The position numbers and the translations under genes were made by a program. A stretch of DNA of 64,000 nt from Andrena cerasifolii (Eukaryota > Arthropoda > Insecta > Hymenoptera > Andrenidae), in assembly GCF_050908995.1 (NCBI RefSeq), contig NC_135128.1, positions 11,189,114 through 11,253,113 on the forward strand. The letters are read 5' to 3'. Numbering within the stretch: the stretch's first letter is position 1; the number at the start of each line of letters is the position of its first letter. Positions 34,889 to 48,849 of this stretch are shown here, one piece after another. Under the pieces are notes generated by a model. It was not told where the DNA came from. It ran no database searches and worked only from the letters and a program-made list of their open reading frames with translations.

Positions 34889-37800
34889 GATCACGTGGAA
34901 GATGATGTAAAAGTTGGACCTTGGAAAATTAGATGAGGATTGACCTGAGGAAGGGTTGACAGTGTTTAGTGGAGGCGTTTGTATAGCCTTCTAATCAAAA
35001 TCATGACATGTTCTGCAGAAATTGAATAGTACTTTTGGTGTTGCTTCATGAAGATATCCAGTTTGCGTATCATTGTATGAGATAGAGAAATAGGAATGCA
35101 GAGATCCTTAGACAGGGAGAAAGAGTGGTGCTCGAATCGTTAGACGAAGGGGCAAGGTCGTCCACGAGGGGTTGGAAGGAAAGGAAAAGGCGCAAGGGGA
35201 AGGGTGAAAGCGCAAGAAGGCAGCGATAACCCTCGTACTTGAAACACGGCCAATAAAATGATCGCAGCGGGACCAGTTGGCAACCGCCCATCGCGACATT
35301 GTCCTTGCAGAGTCCTCTTTTCACGATCCCGTAATCAATCGAGCGGGCTAATGGCAGCGCATAATCGCGGCTTTGTGGCGCCTGCACCGCGCTTGTAAAT
35401 GCTAAAGAGACTGTGAGCGGAAAAAAGGCGTGAAGCGCAGACTTGAACCGAGTCGGATCGCTGGAATCAAGGGTGACAAGAACCGCTGCGAAATTCGTGC
35501 GAGCTCGTTCTTTCCGACTTCTATGCGATCAGAATTGCCCTCGTCCCTCTTCTCAACATGGACAGTCGGAGCAGATGACTTATTAGAATTACAAGAAAAT
35601 CCTCAAACATGTCTAACTCCTAATGACAATTATTCAAGAATTTCTAGAACAACTGCACTTTAGAAACTTAGGAACCCTACTACCACTAATTCCTCGAGCA
35701 GAAAGTATTGACTCACACCACTCCCATTTCAAGAAACTACTTAACTCACTCGTTAGATATTCAACCTTTCCATTTCCTTTCGTGAACCAGTAACATTCAA
35801 CCCCCCCAACCCTCTTATCACACCCTCGCACGCCCACGAAGCCCACTGGCACCTCGTTCGACAACGTCAGAAGAGCGAAAGGACTCACTCCTTGCGCCGC
35901 TCCTATTAATGGCTCAGAATGGCCCGAGCCAGCAACGATTCGGTTAAACGTCGTCGCCAGTTGCCGAGGCAAGTTGCTGCCCCCGGGGGAGAGGGTCGCG
36001 GCGGTATCGAAGTGATTCGAATTAATCTTTAACGCGCGTACGTACGTAAGCGCGCCGGCTAAGTGCCGGCCGAGGTAATGGTCGTTTCGTGCGATACCAT
36101 TCCGTCAGAAATCCGAGGGGCTTTGTCCCGAGTCACGAAACGCAAGGATTAAACTGAACAGCGACCCGTTAATGCGGCTGTGTGAACGCCACGCCGAGGA
36201 TACACGACCGCCGCGGACGGGTGTGCGTGAACGCAACCTGGACCTTCGATCGCCGCGAGTGTCCATAAATCGGCAGCGAAAGGGGGATCCGAATCGGCAT
36301 CCCTGCGCTGTCCAAGATGCCTTGATTGGGCTGCACACTCTGTTTATCGCGGGTACCGAGAATTCGAGAATTGGGTGCTACTTTAGGCTGCTGAAAATTG
36401 AAACGTCGAGTGTTCAGTCTTCAGCCTGGGTACGCGATTGACGATAATTGCTGGGGATTTTCTTGGTGTTGGGAGAGGATGCTGGACGTTGGAGGCTAGG
36501 AATATAATTCTGAGAGATACTGTGACGTTCTTGGTGGGCTTCGTGGTAGCTGTGCAGTGGTGGATTAGATGGAAGGTAAGGTTCTAAGACTTGGGTACAC
36601 GTGTTTGATTTTGGCGCTGTCTTAGGGTACCAAAGGGAGAAGATATAAGAGTTTTAGCAGAAAATATTCTGCTACTCGTGCGATAATTGCTTTTTATTAA
36701 ATTGGGTATCCATTGACGAACCTACTTAATAAAACACACCATCAACAGAGTTCATGAAAAACAACGAGCAGGGTGGTTTGCACTGAAATAATCCCATGGA
36801 AGGGAGGGGCGGGGAGGGCGCGGCAGCATTAAACTGGTATCAAAATTTGCCGCTGACGATGGAAAATATTATACGGTAGGCGAGCGCTCGGCGATCCTCA
36901 GAGGCGCAGGAAGAATATTTCATGTTTTACGGCGCCAGCGTCGTTGGGGTTGCGCCGGACAAAAAAAGTGTCAGCCCGCCGGCTAAATCAGAGCCGTGGA
37001 GTGCATTAAACTCCGAATTACCACAAATAGAACTTTAACCGCACATGCCCATTATAATGGTACCCCCTGCTGAAGATGTATTTACGTACTAAACCGCCTT
37101 CGCGGCTCACGCTGAGTCGTTGGAATTAACATCTGGCCCAAAAACGCGCTGGTCGGTTCATTGGACCCTTTTTCTCTCCCCCCCATGTAACGGGATTAAC
37201 CGTCCTGTTTGCAGGGTACCTCGCACTTATCAATCGAGCGTGCCAGAAAATGTCCAAATCTGAGTCACAAAATTGCTCCCTCAACCTAACGGTTACGTCT
37301 GCTCGAAGCACGAGTACACTTCTGTCGCTGGCTTCTTTCAAACGTGAATGGTAATCCACGGACGAGTGGATACAGTGCACCAACTTGCACAGTATGGAAC
37401 TGGAATCTTTAACAAAATACGTCACGTCTAGCGCGGACCATATTTCCCCTTCTCCTAGTAATAAATACAAGCTACTTTAACCAGAGAAGGAGTAGCGAAA
37501 GGGTAATGGATTCGCTCGAAATCCCTCAGCGTGACAGTGGCAAAAATGAAATACCAGAGGAGCAACTGATGAAACAAAGATACGGGGAGAAATAAAGAAC
37601 CACGAGGGACAGGAGTACAAGTGGACCACCAGCTACCTCACAAAACGGTCCAGTTATCCCAGCGCGGAGGGGCAGAAGGAGGAAGAGACAGAGACTGAGG
37701 AGGGAGTCATAAAATATGTGCGGAGCATCGGGGCCATCCTCGGAGGAATTTAAATTCTTCCCGGGACCCTTCTGGCCGACAATCGCGCGCGAAGAAGTCC

Positions 37801-40800
37801 TCAATAGGGCGACGAGGCACGGAAATCTGCCGAGTGCTTTTACACGCAAATTAGGTCTATTAGGAGCATCGGGCGTACAAAAACACTCGTGCCGGAGCAT
37901 CACTCTGTGTCCCCCGACGCAGCGCGAGCCTGCCCGCCCCGTTACGCACGTGCGTGCTTCTTTATGAATTATTAGAATTAATGACACCGCACGCATCGCC
38001 TCGCGCTACAGGGCGTCACGTCGTCCAATTGCGAGTAGGAGCGGGGACCAGGCTCAAAGGAAGAAAGACTTGGAGCGATAAAGGGTTCCCGCTACGGCAA
38101 AGGCTGCTCCACGGACGCTAATTCTCAAGTATAAAACTGCGCCGCGTTCCGTGCGCCGTTTCAACGCGAGTGTCTACGTTCCAAACCGGAAGCTTGAATG
38201 AAATGTGACTAGGGACGATGTCGGGCTACCGTTCATTCAATGCATTCAAGGAATGATGGTGCAAAGAATGGGTAGGGGACTTGGCATTCAGGGGAACTGA
38301 GTTTTGTGAGGTTCGATTTCGGTGGACTGGAATCTACTGGCAATTATCAGGGTGAAGTATTGGCACTTTGAGAAGTGTTTCGAGGCAATAGGAGAGTTGA
38401 TAGTTTATTTAAAAATGTGTGAAATCAGTCGAGGCACGGGAAACCATTTACAGAACATAGAAACGAAAAGGAAGAGGGTATCTTTAAGTAGGTAAGAGGA
38501 AAGTGGAGCTTTTAGACGAGAATATTGATTGATCAGACGCAAAGGGACGCGTGTGTCGTTGATTAAATACGCGATATCGCGCGGAGCATCGGGTGGGAAA
38601 CACTCGATTCACATTTGACGCTCGGAAGACGGTGGCGTAACTTGCTTAGGCGGCAGTGATTCGTGAGTCGATAATCGATGGAGGGCGGCGGATGGAAAAT
38701 AGAGAAGCAAGGCTACAAAGCGAGCTGGAAGTGGGTAAGTTGTCGAGCGAAATGTTATCGCGCGCCGGATCGTCGGCAGGGGTTGAATCGGGTAAGAGGG
38801 AGCCTGAATGGGGCTGCAAACGGGGGTTGACGAGCCGAGGGAAAAGGAGAACAGAGGCAGAGGATAAACGCGGAAGAACGGGGAGAAATGTGCAAGGATT
38901 TAAGAAGGGGAAGGCATCGATTACTTTCCTTGACCTCGACAATATCCACGTTTCCTCCTCTGTGGCTTACGAACACTGGCGAAGCACATGTTATGTGTCC
39001 CTTGTCAGCTACTGACTCAATAAAAAGAAGACGCTTGCGCGCAGCTATAGTAACACAAGGATACCGTCTTCCCTCTTCCCTTAAATGGGGACTGAAAGAA
39101 AATTTGGAAACCTGCTTGTCTTATGGCAATTTTTAAATACAAAAGTACTAATTATTAATCTTTCTATCAGAATGAAAAAAGTCTAAAAGTTCCTATTCTG
39201 AGATTTGTAAAACTTCATAAGGCTATGTGTCAAAGGAAACTTTCAGCAGAGTTTTTAAACAGAGAAACATGACTTACAATTAGACTTAACAGAGTAAATT
39301 CGATAGGGTGTTACGTCGAAGTTGCTGAAGAAGAAGCTGCATTCACAGATGTTCTGCATGATAACTACTATTTTTTAATTTTGAAAACTACACTGCAAGA
39401 TTGAAAGTACTCATAATCCTCACAGAACACGTTTCGGAGGCCTACCACCCTCATTTGAATACACTACATCCATCCCCACATCTGGTACCCAATCCACCAA
39501 CAAAACACAAGTACACCGGGATTTCTCTCCGGAAGTATCTTTAATTCTAAGGCCTATTGGGTTTCTCCAAATTCCCGTCACCTAAACGCCAACTTACGCG
39601 GAACGAAAAGGATCGCAGGACGGATAAGAAGAGCTCAACAGCTTCCCCGTTTTCTTTCCCGCCAGCGGCTGTCCCAGCGATATCGCGAGTCGAGTGCTTC
39701 CTTTGGGATTTTCCGCCTTCGACTCTCCATCAACCGCCACTTTCCTCCTCTCTGTCTCCCTTCCGCTCTCGCGTCGAGTGAAACGGCCACTCTCCCTCCT
39801 CCGACCACCCCTCCAACCCTCCCTCTTTCGTCCACTCGCCCATGGTCCCGAGGCGGCAAGCAAAGAACTCTTTCCTACTAACCTCCGGGTTGCTCGCACT
39901 GATTTTCTACCCTCTGCACCCTTCCCGTCCACCCGCCTGCCCCCGCACACCCCCTCGCCCGCCACCTCCTCCAGCTATCCGCCCTCAACCCCCGCGGCGT
40001 CACTCGTAGTCACGCTGCCAACACGTGCTCCTGTTTACCTCTCCAATCACATGGTCCAGTACGGTGGGACCGGTGGCCAGCCTGGCTTCAATGACGGTGT
40101 CATTTCATCGAAAATATATCCGGGATGCGTGCGCGCCGCCTGGTTAATTGGATTCATGACGAGTGCGCGCGCGATACGCTGCGTGGCCGCGTTCGAAAGC
40201 GGTTTTTGACACAGCCGATAGGTGTTGTTTCTTTCGGGGAGGATGCAGTTATTTTTCAGGGGGTGGGGGTGTGATGATTGAATTCGAGTGGAGGCGGGAT
40301 GGGTACTGTAATTTGGGAAATTCTGTGTGGTGTTGCATGTTTCGGATCCCTCTAGGGAGGAACTGTTTTTAATTCTTTTTGAAGATTGTGGGGGTTGGTA
40401 GAAATTGATGATCGATATTGAAGTGACGATACTTAGGGTGTTTGATAAAATGAGTATGGTAGTTTCAGCTACTTGGCAGAAGGAATTGGCGATAATGCAT
40501 TGCAGGGACTTGGATTTTATACTGTATGAAGGGTTTGGTATTTCAAAACGTGTTTTAGCTTCTGTAGGGATGTAGACTCTCTTATAAGTAATTCTTGGTT
40601 TTGATAGAATCACTGAATCTAGATATTACTGCCTGATCTACATATAAAGAACCTACAGAATCATCTATTGGTTTTTCCAAAATTCTTTGCAAAGCAGTGC
40701 TACTTGTTTGACGCTACGCATCACAGTAATAAGCAATAAAAATTTAAATCATCATATTCCTCTACTCTTTTATAACTACCCTTAAACCCAGAATGTACAT

Positions 40801-43725
40801 AGCATACTGACATCACTATGACTGACTATCACTATCAATATATTCCTTATTCCTAAATGTTGATACTTTATTCCTTGCCATTCAAACATTCCCTTAGTCA
40901 TCCCCGCATGTTTCATTATTCAATCGCCATAACAACCAGCATTTCACGAGTTATTCTCAGAGATACCCCTCTACCAATTCCCTGCCACTATGTGCCTACA
41001 AGAAATATGATCCAAGCACAAACTGTTGTCTCTCCCCCCGTCGACAGAATCGATCCCCGGGTATCGTGTAAACGAAGGTTAAGAACCCCTCCGCGGCCCC
41101 GTAGCGTTTACCTGCTCAACCTATCCTTCAATTAGCATTTTCAGGTCACACACGGCGCAGAAACACGTACACACGATCATGCATAATTATCACTCTAATT
41201 ATTGGAACGCAGCTAAGTAACCGCGGGGAATTATCGCCAGGCTTCGCAGCGAGCTGCGCAGAACCCGACGTCGGTTTCAATCCCTCGCTAGCCGACATTC
41301 CCGCGTGGCCTGGCCCCGGAGTAACTTTCTTAATTACTGAGATTAACTTAATGGTATCGGAGCAACGATTATCGCTCGCGAGCCTCGCAATTGCCGGCCA
41401 GGATATAAATACACGTTGGAGTTTTGAGTCAGAGTTTTGACAGAGACATTTTAACGCCTCGCCGATAAACCCTGGCCTCGTCTGAGAGAAAACCTCAAGA
41501 CACGATAAAATCAAACAATTTCACCGACATTTCAATGACCCGTTCGGGTCACTACGAAAATCTCTCGCTCACAGAAACCATTCTCATTCTCCAATTCCAC
41601 CTGCTATTTTTCCTAATTTCACATCCATCCAAGCGTAAAAGATATATTCAACCGATACTGGCTCTGTCTTATAATTAGGGACGAGTAAAGTGACGAATTG
41701 ACACTCACCAAAGTTGACCTGTAGCTGATGTACGTGGGACGTCGTCCTGGCGTAGGTTCTGCCGACAGTTCTGATTTATCTCGCACGTTGCCACCTGCTC
41801 GATCGAACCGAGTCTCGATCCCCAGGTACCAGAGCGATCGTGGTCCTCTCAGCTGGCGCAAGTCGACCGCCTCTCCGTCCCTCGGTCCCCGCACCTTTCT
41901 CCACGTGTCTCTCTCTCTCTCTCTCTTCGCCCTTTCACGAAGCCCCGGTAATCTTCCGACAACCAGCGGCGACGAGCAGCCTCGATGGCGGCGGTGGACC
42001 GACGTCGACGGACAAACGATTCACAAATACATCGGCCGCCGGTGACATCAGCCTACTTAATTACGGCTGGTAATTGCGAGTAATTAGGAGCGATTAAGAA
42101 GCAAACAGTTAATTGCTCGCGGGGCTCGATAGTGCGTCGGGGCCGATTCCTCGATCGTTCCCTCGTGCCGTGCACCCGGAAGCGCGGTGCAAAACGGTCC
42201 CGCGAAAAGCAGCGGGCTGCCAAGATAAGGTCCGCTGCGAACGGAGCTCAGCGCGGAGTCGTCGCGACAATGGAGCGGCTTCGACGTCCGCCCGTTCACC
42301 TTCGAGATAACGCACGCGGGACGGGCAACGGGGAGGGAGCCTTCTTTTAATGCGATTTTAATTATTCTATTTGTCAGCGGGCTGCGCGCACGGAGCGTGG
42401 TTATCGCGCAATTTCACGTCGGAGAGCACACAACGGCGTCGGTCACGTGCGTGTCGTAATTACCCCCGGCCACTCGCTGGCGATAATTAGGAGTGTATTA
42501 TTGTCCGAGTCCTTGTATGATCGCCTGCTGCTTGTATCGCGAGTAGTAGGTCGTCGCTGGCGGGCTGGCCTGCTCCTTTCTTGCCGAACGCTCTTCGCGT
42601 TGATCAATCTTCCGCGGAACGTCTACGTTTTATTGCCGTGCAATTAACTCGGCACCACCTGTCCCGAGCACCTGCCACGTTTAATGCCTCCCGCACGTGG
42701 CCCCCGCGGCAATATATTTTCGGGCGGACACGTGCACGCGCTACCCTGCAACGCACCAGAAGTCCGACGATCAAGCGTCTCGGAGCGACGCGAGTAGCTA
42801 AATGTCCGGCGATAATGTCACTGGTCAGACGCGACGCGCGGGCACAGTAGTCTATGGCGCGGAGCGGTCAGACGGCACTCCGTGCGCACTTATTCCACTG
42901 GATGGCCCCAAGTGTCGATCGCCCAGCCGCCAGGGAACAGTGTCAGTGGTCTAGGGAAGTGTCGCGAACGCGGCTTTCTCGAGTCCACGTGACGAAGCAG
43001 GCCGGCGCACGCACCTCTACGCTCTGATTCCCTGATCACTGTTGAACCACACACTCGCTGGCGGATCACAAACACCGTCTTCGATACTTCCAAGCGTCTT
43101 CTGCTTGCTGGCCACTCGGACGGTCCTATCGGTCTGCCAGCGGTGTCCGTTCCTTGTCCCGATTGCCTCCAATTCTCTCTGCGGACCGCTCGAACGAGAC
43201 TGACGCGCCCCAGGGATGACGGCTGAGGATGATCCAAGGACAATCGATTGGCTCGGCTGGCTGCTGGATCACCGCTGCGAGGACCCGTGACCTCGTGTCG
43301 CTTGGCAGCGTGGTGTGCACGTTGCGCGGTCGAAGCTCGGCGCGAAAACTTGGACCTGAATCCTGACGGTCCGCAGTCTGGCTGCGTAGTGGTCCCGGTG
43401 TTGAGTCGAGGGAAGGCGACCCGCCGGTGGATTCTCTCCCGCCTAGTTGCCAGCCAATGCTAGGCTCTGCTGGAAGGGGAAACGGGGGCGGTGCTGGAGG
43501 CGGTGCCGATGCGCGGAGGTGGTCCGCGAGTTACTCCGCGAGATCCCCGTTGTTATGATTGTTATGAGTGTCCGAGCTGCCCTCCTGCGAGGCTGCTTTT
43601 GGGGGTGGAAACGCGCGCGCTGAGAGGGACCCAGCGCGCCTCTGCCCCCCTTTTTCCATCCAGGTCCTCTCTCCCTCGCCCTGTAATAGAACCAGCACGA
43701 GAGCCCGAACGAGCTCGTAACCGTG
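34889..43725. other. Long stretch without a recognised gene
   Basis: Mixed, mostly GC-rich DNA. A TATAAAA word at 38130-38136 is isolated. C/T-rich tracts lie at about 39710-40000, and a (TC)n run at 41908-41926. Frames such as 40047-40613 minus (188 codons) and 39694-40209 plus (171 codons) overlap other frames and have no domain signature. A donor-like GTGAGT on the minus strand near 41703-41708 lacks a convincing exon. CpG-rich DNA at 41.7-43.9 kb could be a promoter region. Confidence 0.4.
41908..41926. repeat. (TC)n microsatellite
   Basis: An uninterrupted run of about nine TC dinucleotides in C/T-rich surroundings. Confidence 0.85.
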
Positions 43726-43917
43726 ATGCAAATCAGCCCGACGGGGCTGAAGAGTACTTCGCCGGGGACGCCTCGGGAGGAGCGAGTCCCGCGAGCCGCC
43801 GATCTTCCCTCGGAAGGACACCGGGGCCGGTCCACGGCACTCCGCGATGTGATTTTAAGGGCTGATCAAGCGATCCAGAGGCTCAACCTCGCGCTTCGTT
43901 TCTGGCCACGCGAATCG
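43726..43917 (+). CDS. Candidate first coding exon, unidentified product
   Basis: An ATG at 43726 opens exactly 64 codons ending at GAATCG followed by GTAAGTAGG, a strong donor, in phase 0. The product begins MQISPTGLKSTSPGTPREE, has a Ser/Pro/Arg-rich first half, and ends with a possible amphipathic helix (TALRDVILRADQAIQRLNLA). The preceding kilobase is CpG-rich, as around promoters, but no TATA box or initiator is evident. A competing frame covers the same DNA (43491-43865) and stops before the donor. No family is recognised and no downstream exon was found, so a non-coding first exon or chance is equally possible. Confidence 0.3.
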
Positions 43918-46900
43918 GTAAGTAGGGGGGTGGGAGGACGGTTGATGGTTCCGGACCGATTGCTGCCACTTTTCTTGTTGGACCGCAGCGAGTGGTTTCC
44001 TCCAGGTGCTTACGACCTTTGGCCCTGCAAGGAAGATCCAGTGTGTGGGAATGCTGAAGGCGGGGCTTGCGTAGGGAGTGAATTTTGTATTCAGCCTAGT
44101 TTTATAGGCGTTGTTTTGTAGCGATAGGGGACGAGTTTCCAGTAGCATGACGGCTGCATGTGTTCAGTTCTTGGTACCAGTAGGTAACGATACGAGGGAT
44201 GTTTTTAAGTATGAATCATAGGGGTTGTCTTGACTCTTCATATCTGCCATAGCAGTTCCTAATTTTAGGGAAGGGTGACGTTACTTTAAAAGTCATCAAA
44301 TATTTCTCCCACCGATTTCCACCCTAAACGTAGTCATTATCGTTTGTTTTATAGAAAAGCACCCTGGGAACCAGAGTACTTCAATTGCGTGTATAAACTG
44401 TTTAGAATGTTATGCTTGTGTAGGTTAGAATTGGCAACAGAGGGTGGACGTTTGTACGAACGTAGGGGTGTGTGTTTGAGGACAGTCCACATACCGCGAA
44501 AGTACATATTTTATTCAACCTACAAATAGCTTTTAGAGGTAATAGACCCAAAGTTATGAAGGCTTGGGGAGTTTTTTGTGAATCTCAAAGAAGTCTGAGG
44601 TGAGCGTTTCAGTGCGTGTGGGAGTAGATAGTAATATTTACATTCATACAGCCTCTCATTGGTATCTACTCATCGTCTACCCTGCATTTTGTGTCAAGTC
44701 CACCGCGTTATTCATCCACCTCGTCCAAAATCTTCTAATAATATCCCTCTAATTTAGGTCTTCCACTTCCGAGGAAGAAAATAACTGATCCACTTACCGA
44801 ATCAAGATGCACCCCAAAATCTTTCATTTATTCACCAACTACACTCCCATTCGAACACTTGAGGTCGCCAAAGAACTCTTCCTACCCCATGCTCGGTATT
44901 CAAACACGAATCCCAAATATTTGGTCGCTGATGAAGACATCCAGATCAATCCGTCGACTTCCAGCAATCCCCACTGCAATAACCAACGATTTCTCCCAAA
45001 TTGTCGATATTACCCACGTTTCTTAAGTATACACCCTATCAATTGCAAGTCACAGATGCACTCCAATTACCCACGTGTCCGGTGAGCCCGCTCAGTAGGC
45101 TGCCGGTCATTAATTTTGATGAATCGTTGCGCACAGAAGTCGGAGTTCGTCGACGTTGATCCACTGTCTCATTTATCTTCAGGGGCGCGATGGACCCCCG
45201 ACTGGTAATTGCAACGGTACGCGCCGATAGCACGCCATTTTCGTTTCGTTCTGTCAGGGAATTCGATCGGCACGACGACAACGTTCCCTGAGTATTACCC
45301 TGAACGACAGGTAAGACGTATGGTTCCGTTTCGTGGCGTTACAGCTGAAGTGACAGGTGCGCCTTCCTCGCGAAATTATGCACTTTGCGATACTTCTGCG
45401 CGGCCCGCGAGCACCTTTATATTCCTTCGGGGTAACCGGCTCAACGGGGGAATAAAAGCGACGGCTCGGTGTGACCGGCACGAAGGGAAATGGACAATTT
45501 CCTCGCGAGCGATATGAAAAATACGAACCGAATCGTCTCGTTACCCTTTCCCGCGGTTTCGACGGATGGAATAACGCGCGGGCTTGGAGTTTCATCGTAC
45601 GCGGAGAACGAGCCAAGTCCGGGAGATATACGCGCCGCAATACATATTAAAATGCGTCAATCTGCTCGGCGAATCTAAAGCATTACCGCCTCCATAGCAT
45701 GTAAATCTTTCGGAATTTTTTTTCGCGGCGCGGCACGAAGTGGCTGGCTCGGTTCGCGGCGGAATACATTACCAGGATGGTTTTTGCATCTTATCTTTGA
45801 CTCTGTACATGCCCCGCATACTTAGATGTTAATTATTTCCGCCCGCGAGGGAACCGCGGACCCTGGTCCCCAAAGTCACTAATTTCCAGCGCGAACTTCT
45901 GCGCGCGGCTGTTTAAGCGGTCAGATGTTTACGGCGGATCTTGCCGCGCGAACGGGCGCGAAAATATTCCGAAACAGTGAATTCCCCGTAAATATCACTG
46001 CGTGTTTCGTCACGGCCGGCAGGGAGCGTTTATTAAGTCCAAATTTTACCCCTTTCGAGCGACGAGCCACCCTCGTCGGCGCCGCTATTACTGTCCGCAC
46101 CCTCGGTGTTTTAATGTTCTCCCCTCAATTTCTCCAGCATCGACCTCGACAATATTCTGCCGTGATTCGAGCCCTTGGAGGCGCGTCCTCGGATATATTC
46201 AGTTCGGTTGGAACCTCGGTCGAAGACGCTGCCTTGTTTATGGTTCCTCTGACGAGCGACCGCCATCGTCGTCACGCTAGCTGACAGTAAATTATCGTAC
46301 TCATTTACGCGCCTCCGCTTCCTCCAACGGCGTTCTTATCGATCCCCCGCAACGGCGAAACGTTGATTAGGGTCTGCAGACACTAATGAAGAGCTTCTGA
46401 TTTGATCACCGTAAAAACTTCCATTTACAATGTGATCGCGTGTCCTCGTTTCTGTAGGTTTGTAAATGCATGGACGTGGAACAGTGGGCGATTCGCCTGT
46501 GATGTCTTAATCACGATGTTTCCTCAGCAACTGATATAAATCTTGTGGGTTAGCTTCGTATTCTGTAGCAAACTGTTGGAACCCTTTAATACTCGGCGTT
46601 TTATTCAATTCAGCTCCATTCAGCATCCTTCACAAATGCTGCAACGAGTTTCAGTTGAACAGTTTCATATATGATTTAGTTATACTACTTGGTACCCGTT
46701 TCCTAAGGGTTGAATTCGCCCCACGTCTCCTGCATCATACCGGTACCTTCAATTACCTCCATTTCTCTCCTCGATGCTGTAAATTCTCCAAGTATCCAAC
46801 GAGAAGATATTCTTAACCTCGCTGCAAAGCTGACCTCGGGATGAACTCGCTACACTTAGCACTCAACAATTTCTGACAAACATTCCTTTCAGACCCACTA

Positions 46901-48253
46901 GACAGAGCGCAAAAGATCGCCAGACTAATGACCCAATTCCCTAAAGAAAGCGATGCAGAACGTGGCAGATGATCCGCTTGCTGGCCGTCGCTCGGAAAGC
47001 CTGGTGACATTGACGAAAGAAAGGACGGATCTTTCGCCACGAAATATACGAGGAAATGAATGAATCCGGTTGTCCTTCTTCCTCTCGAGGGTCCACGTGC
47101 TTTTCACATATAACTCGGCCCCTCGCCTCCTCCTCTCGGTGGAGGTAGGAGGTGTAGCCAGCTGGTGGTTGAAGTTGTAGGAGTCGGCAGGATGTGGGTC
47201 TCTACTCTCTCCCCGTGTTCCTTCCATCCCTCTTCCGCTCCAGGCTTTCCCTCGCTCGCGCCTGACCACTCCACTCTCGTCCTTCTTCCGCCGATACTTG
47301 CTCTCCCCTTTTAACCACACGGCCTGACAGCGTACCCTCCGTTTCCCTCGCTCTCCTTTTGCCGCACATGCCGACTCACCCTCCGCTCCGGGGGGGTGCT
47401 CCGTCTTTCTCCCCCGTCCCACCGGATCGATTAAAACTACAAAGTGTTGCCTCTCCATCCGTTGGTACGTTCATTCGTGGTCGACTACATTGCTCCGGCA
47501 CTCTCCTGACGGCACTGGGTTACCAACTCTTTCCCAGCTCCATCTCCCTTTTCTCTCCTCTCGCGCGCCCCGTCCCGCATACCTGCCTCCTTTCACCTTC
47601 CTCCTTTTTTCTCCTCCCCCGTCGTCCTTTTATCGGAGGATCTCCGTATTCATGGGCGTCCGCTCCGCTTCCTGATAATCTCCGCGTAAAACTTCACCGT
47701 CCCGACGGGATTGCCTTCGCGCGCGCCACCGCTTGGGACCATTCTCCGCTTTCCCAGTCACGTGCCGCCGCTAACTTTCGTCTCTGGACCTGTGTTGTGG
47801 CCAGAATGTCGTCTTTTATATTTGGAGGGTGTAAGTCCCCGACGACACAATGTCACGCTCCGTGCGGCTTTTTTGGGCCACACGAGTTCACTACTTGATG
47901 GTGATTGAGTTGTGGAAGGTTAGTGGTGAAATCAAACACAGAATACTTATAAATTATATATTGAAACCAGAATACTTGAAACTTGTTGTCGTGCAGAATT
48001 GGTTGTGCTGGCGTTATAAGTGTTACACGAAGTGATTGTAATGCCTCAAAAGGCTGTATGCTATTTTGTCGATGCTGACAGTGAAAAGGTTTGCTTTGAT
48101 CTGAATTGAAAACTGTCCTCTGAGGCGCTACGAAGACCAGGGAACCCTTGCGGGGGTATGCCTTAACCAGGAGTTGGTATAAACTATCGGCTATTGGTTG
48201 AAACTGATGTGGCTTGAACGATGAGAAACGAAAGGTAAACGTAATCTCGACTC
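43918..48253. other. Non-coding, no gene recognised
   Basis: If the exon at 43726-43917 is real this is its first intron. It includes an AT-rich part (about 44150-45060) and a C/T-rich tract (about 47180-47640) that yields a 179-codon Pro/Ser/Leu-rich artefact frame. No exon or transposon ends were recognised. Confidence 0.4.
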
Positions 48254-48849
48254 ACAAGGAGAGTACTTTAGATGTCCGCCTCCGATCATTTTGATTTTTG
48301 GATATGTTATAGAGGACCGAAAAATAAGAAATACGTGTTTTTTTATTTTTCCCCGTTTTCATATTTGGGGGGTGAAAACTGCGTTCAAAGTTAGGGTTGA
48401 AAAATCATTTTTGTGGAATATCTCGAGAACTATTACAGATAGGGGAATAGTGTCAATGTCTGATTTATCCGTATTTTCGGTTCGGCTGTGAAGTATAAGA
48501 AAATAAATTTCCATGAAAATAGATGGAAATTTACAAGAATTATTAACAAAAAATAACAATTTTTTATGTATTATTTAAACAAATGGACTTTTTGAAAATC
48601 TGCTGAGTCAGTCATATTTCGCATTCAAAGACTCAAAATTCGTCGATTGACACTATTCCCCTATCTCTAATAGTTCTCGAGATATTCCACAAAAATGATT
48701 TTTCAACCCTAACTTTGAACGCAGTTTTCACCCCCCGAATATGAAAACGGGGAAAAATAAAAAAACACGTGTTTCTTATTTTTCGGTCCTCTATAACATA
48801 TCCAAAAATCAAAATGATCGGAGGCGGACCCCTAAACTACTCTCCTTGT
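48254..48849. repeat. Long near-perfect inverted repeat
   Basis: Arms of about 204 bp (48254-48457 and 48645-48849) are reverse complements with only a handful of differences, by eye around 96-97 percent identical. They are separated by about 187 bp of AT-rich sequence. The outer edge is ACAAGGAGAGTA, matched by TACTCTCCTTGT. The inner edge is AATAGTGTCAAT, matched by ATTGACACTATT. Both arms carry GTCCGCCTCCGATCATTTTG, TATGTTATAGAGGACC and TATCTCGAGAACTATTA words. No clear target duplication was found. The arm identity implies a recent origin or gene conversion. A foldback MITE or a hairpin-RNA source fits. The short frames on each strand are artefacts of the mirror symmetry. Confidence 0.93.

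Noticed and set aside
38692..38736. ATG with 14 codons leading to GTGGGTAAGT
   Set aside because: Too short to judge, in purine-rich DNA where such matches are frequent; the nearest TATA word (38130) is too far upstream.
40047..40613. 188-codon minus-strand frame
   Set aside because: No domain, unremarkable composition, overlaps other frames, no splice or start context; consistent with chance.
41703..41894. Minus-strand splice donor GTGAGT with open frames upstream
   Set aside because: Two frames are open over the same bases, neither has a recognisable domain, and no matching acceptor stands out.
47359..47898. 179-codon plus-strand frame
   Set aside because: Pro/Ser/Leu richness follows directly from the C/T-rich tract; an opposing 177-codon frame on the other strand is equally open.
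48291..48559. Short frames on both strands inside the long inverted repeat
   Set aside because: They are mirror images created by the palindrome and have no protein features.
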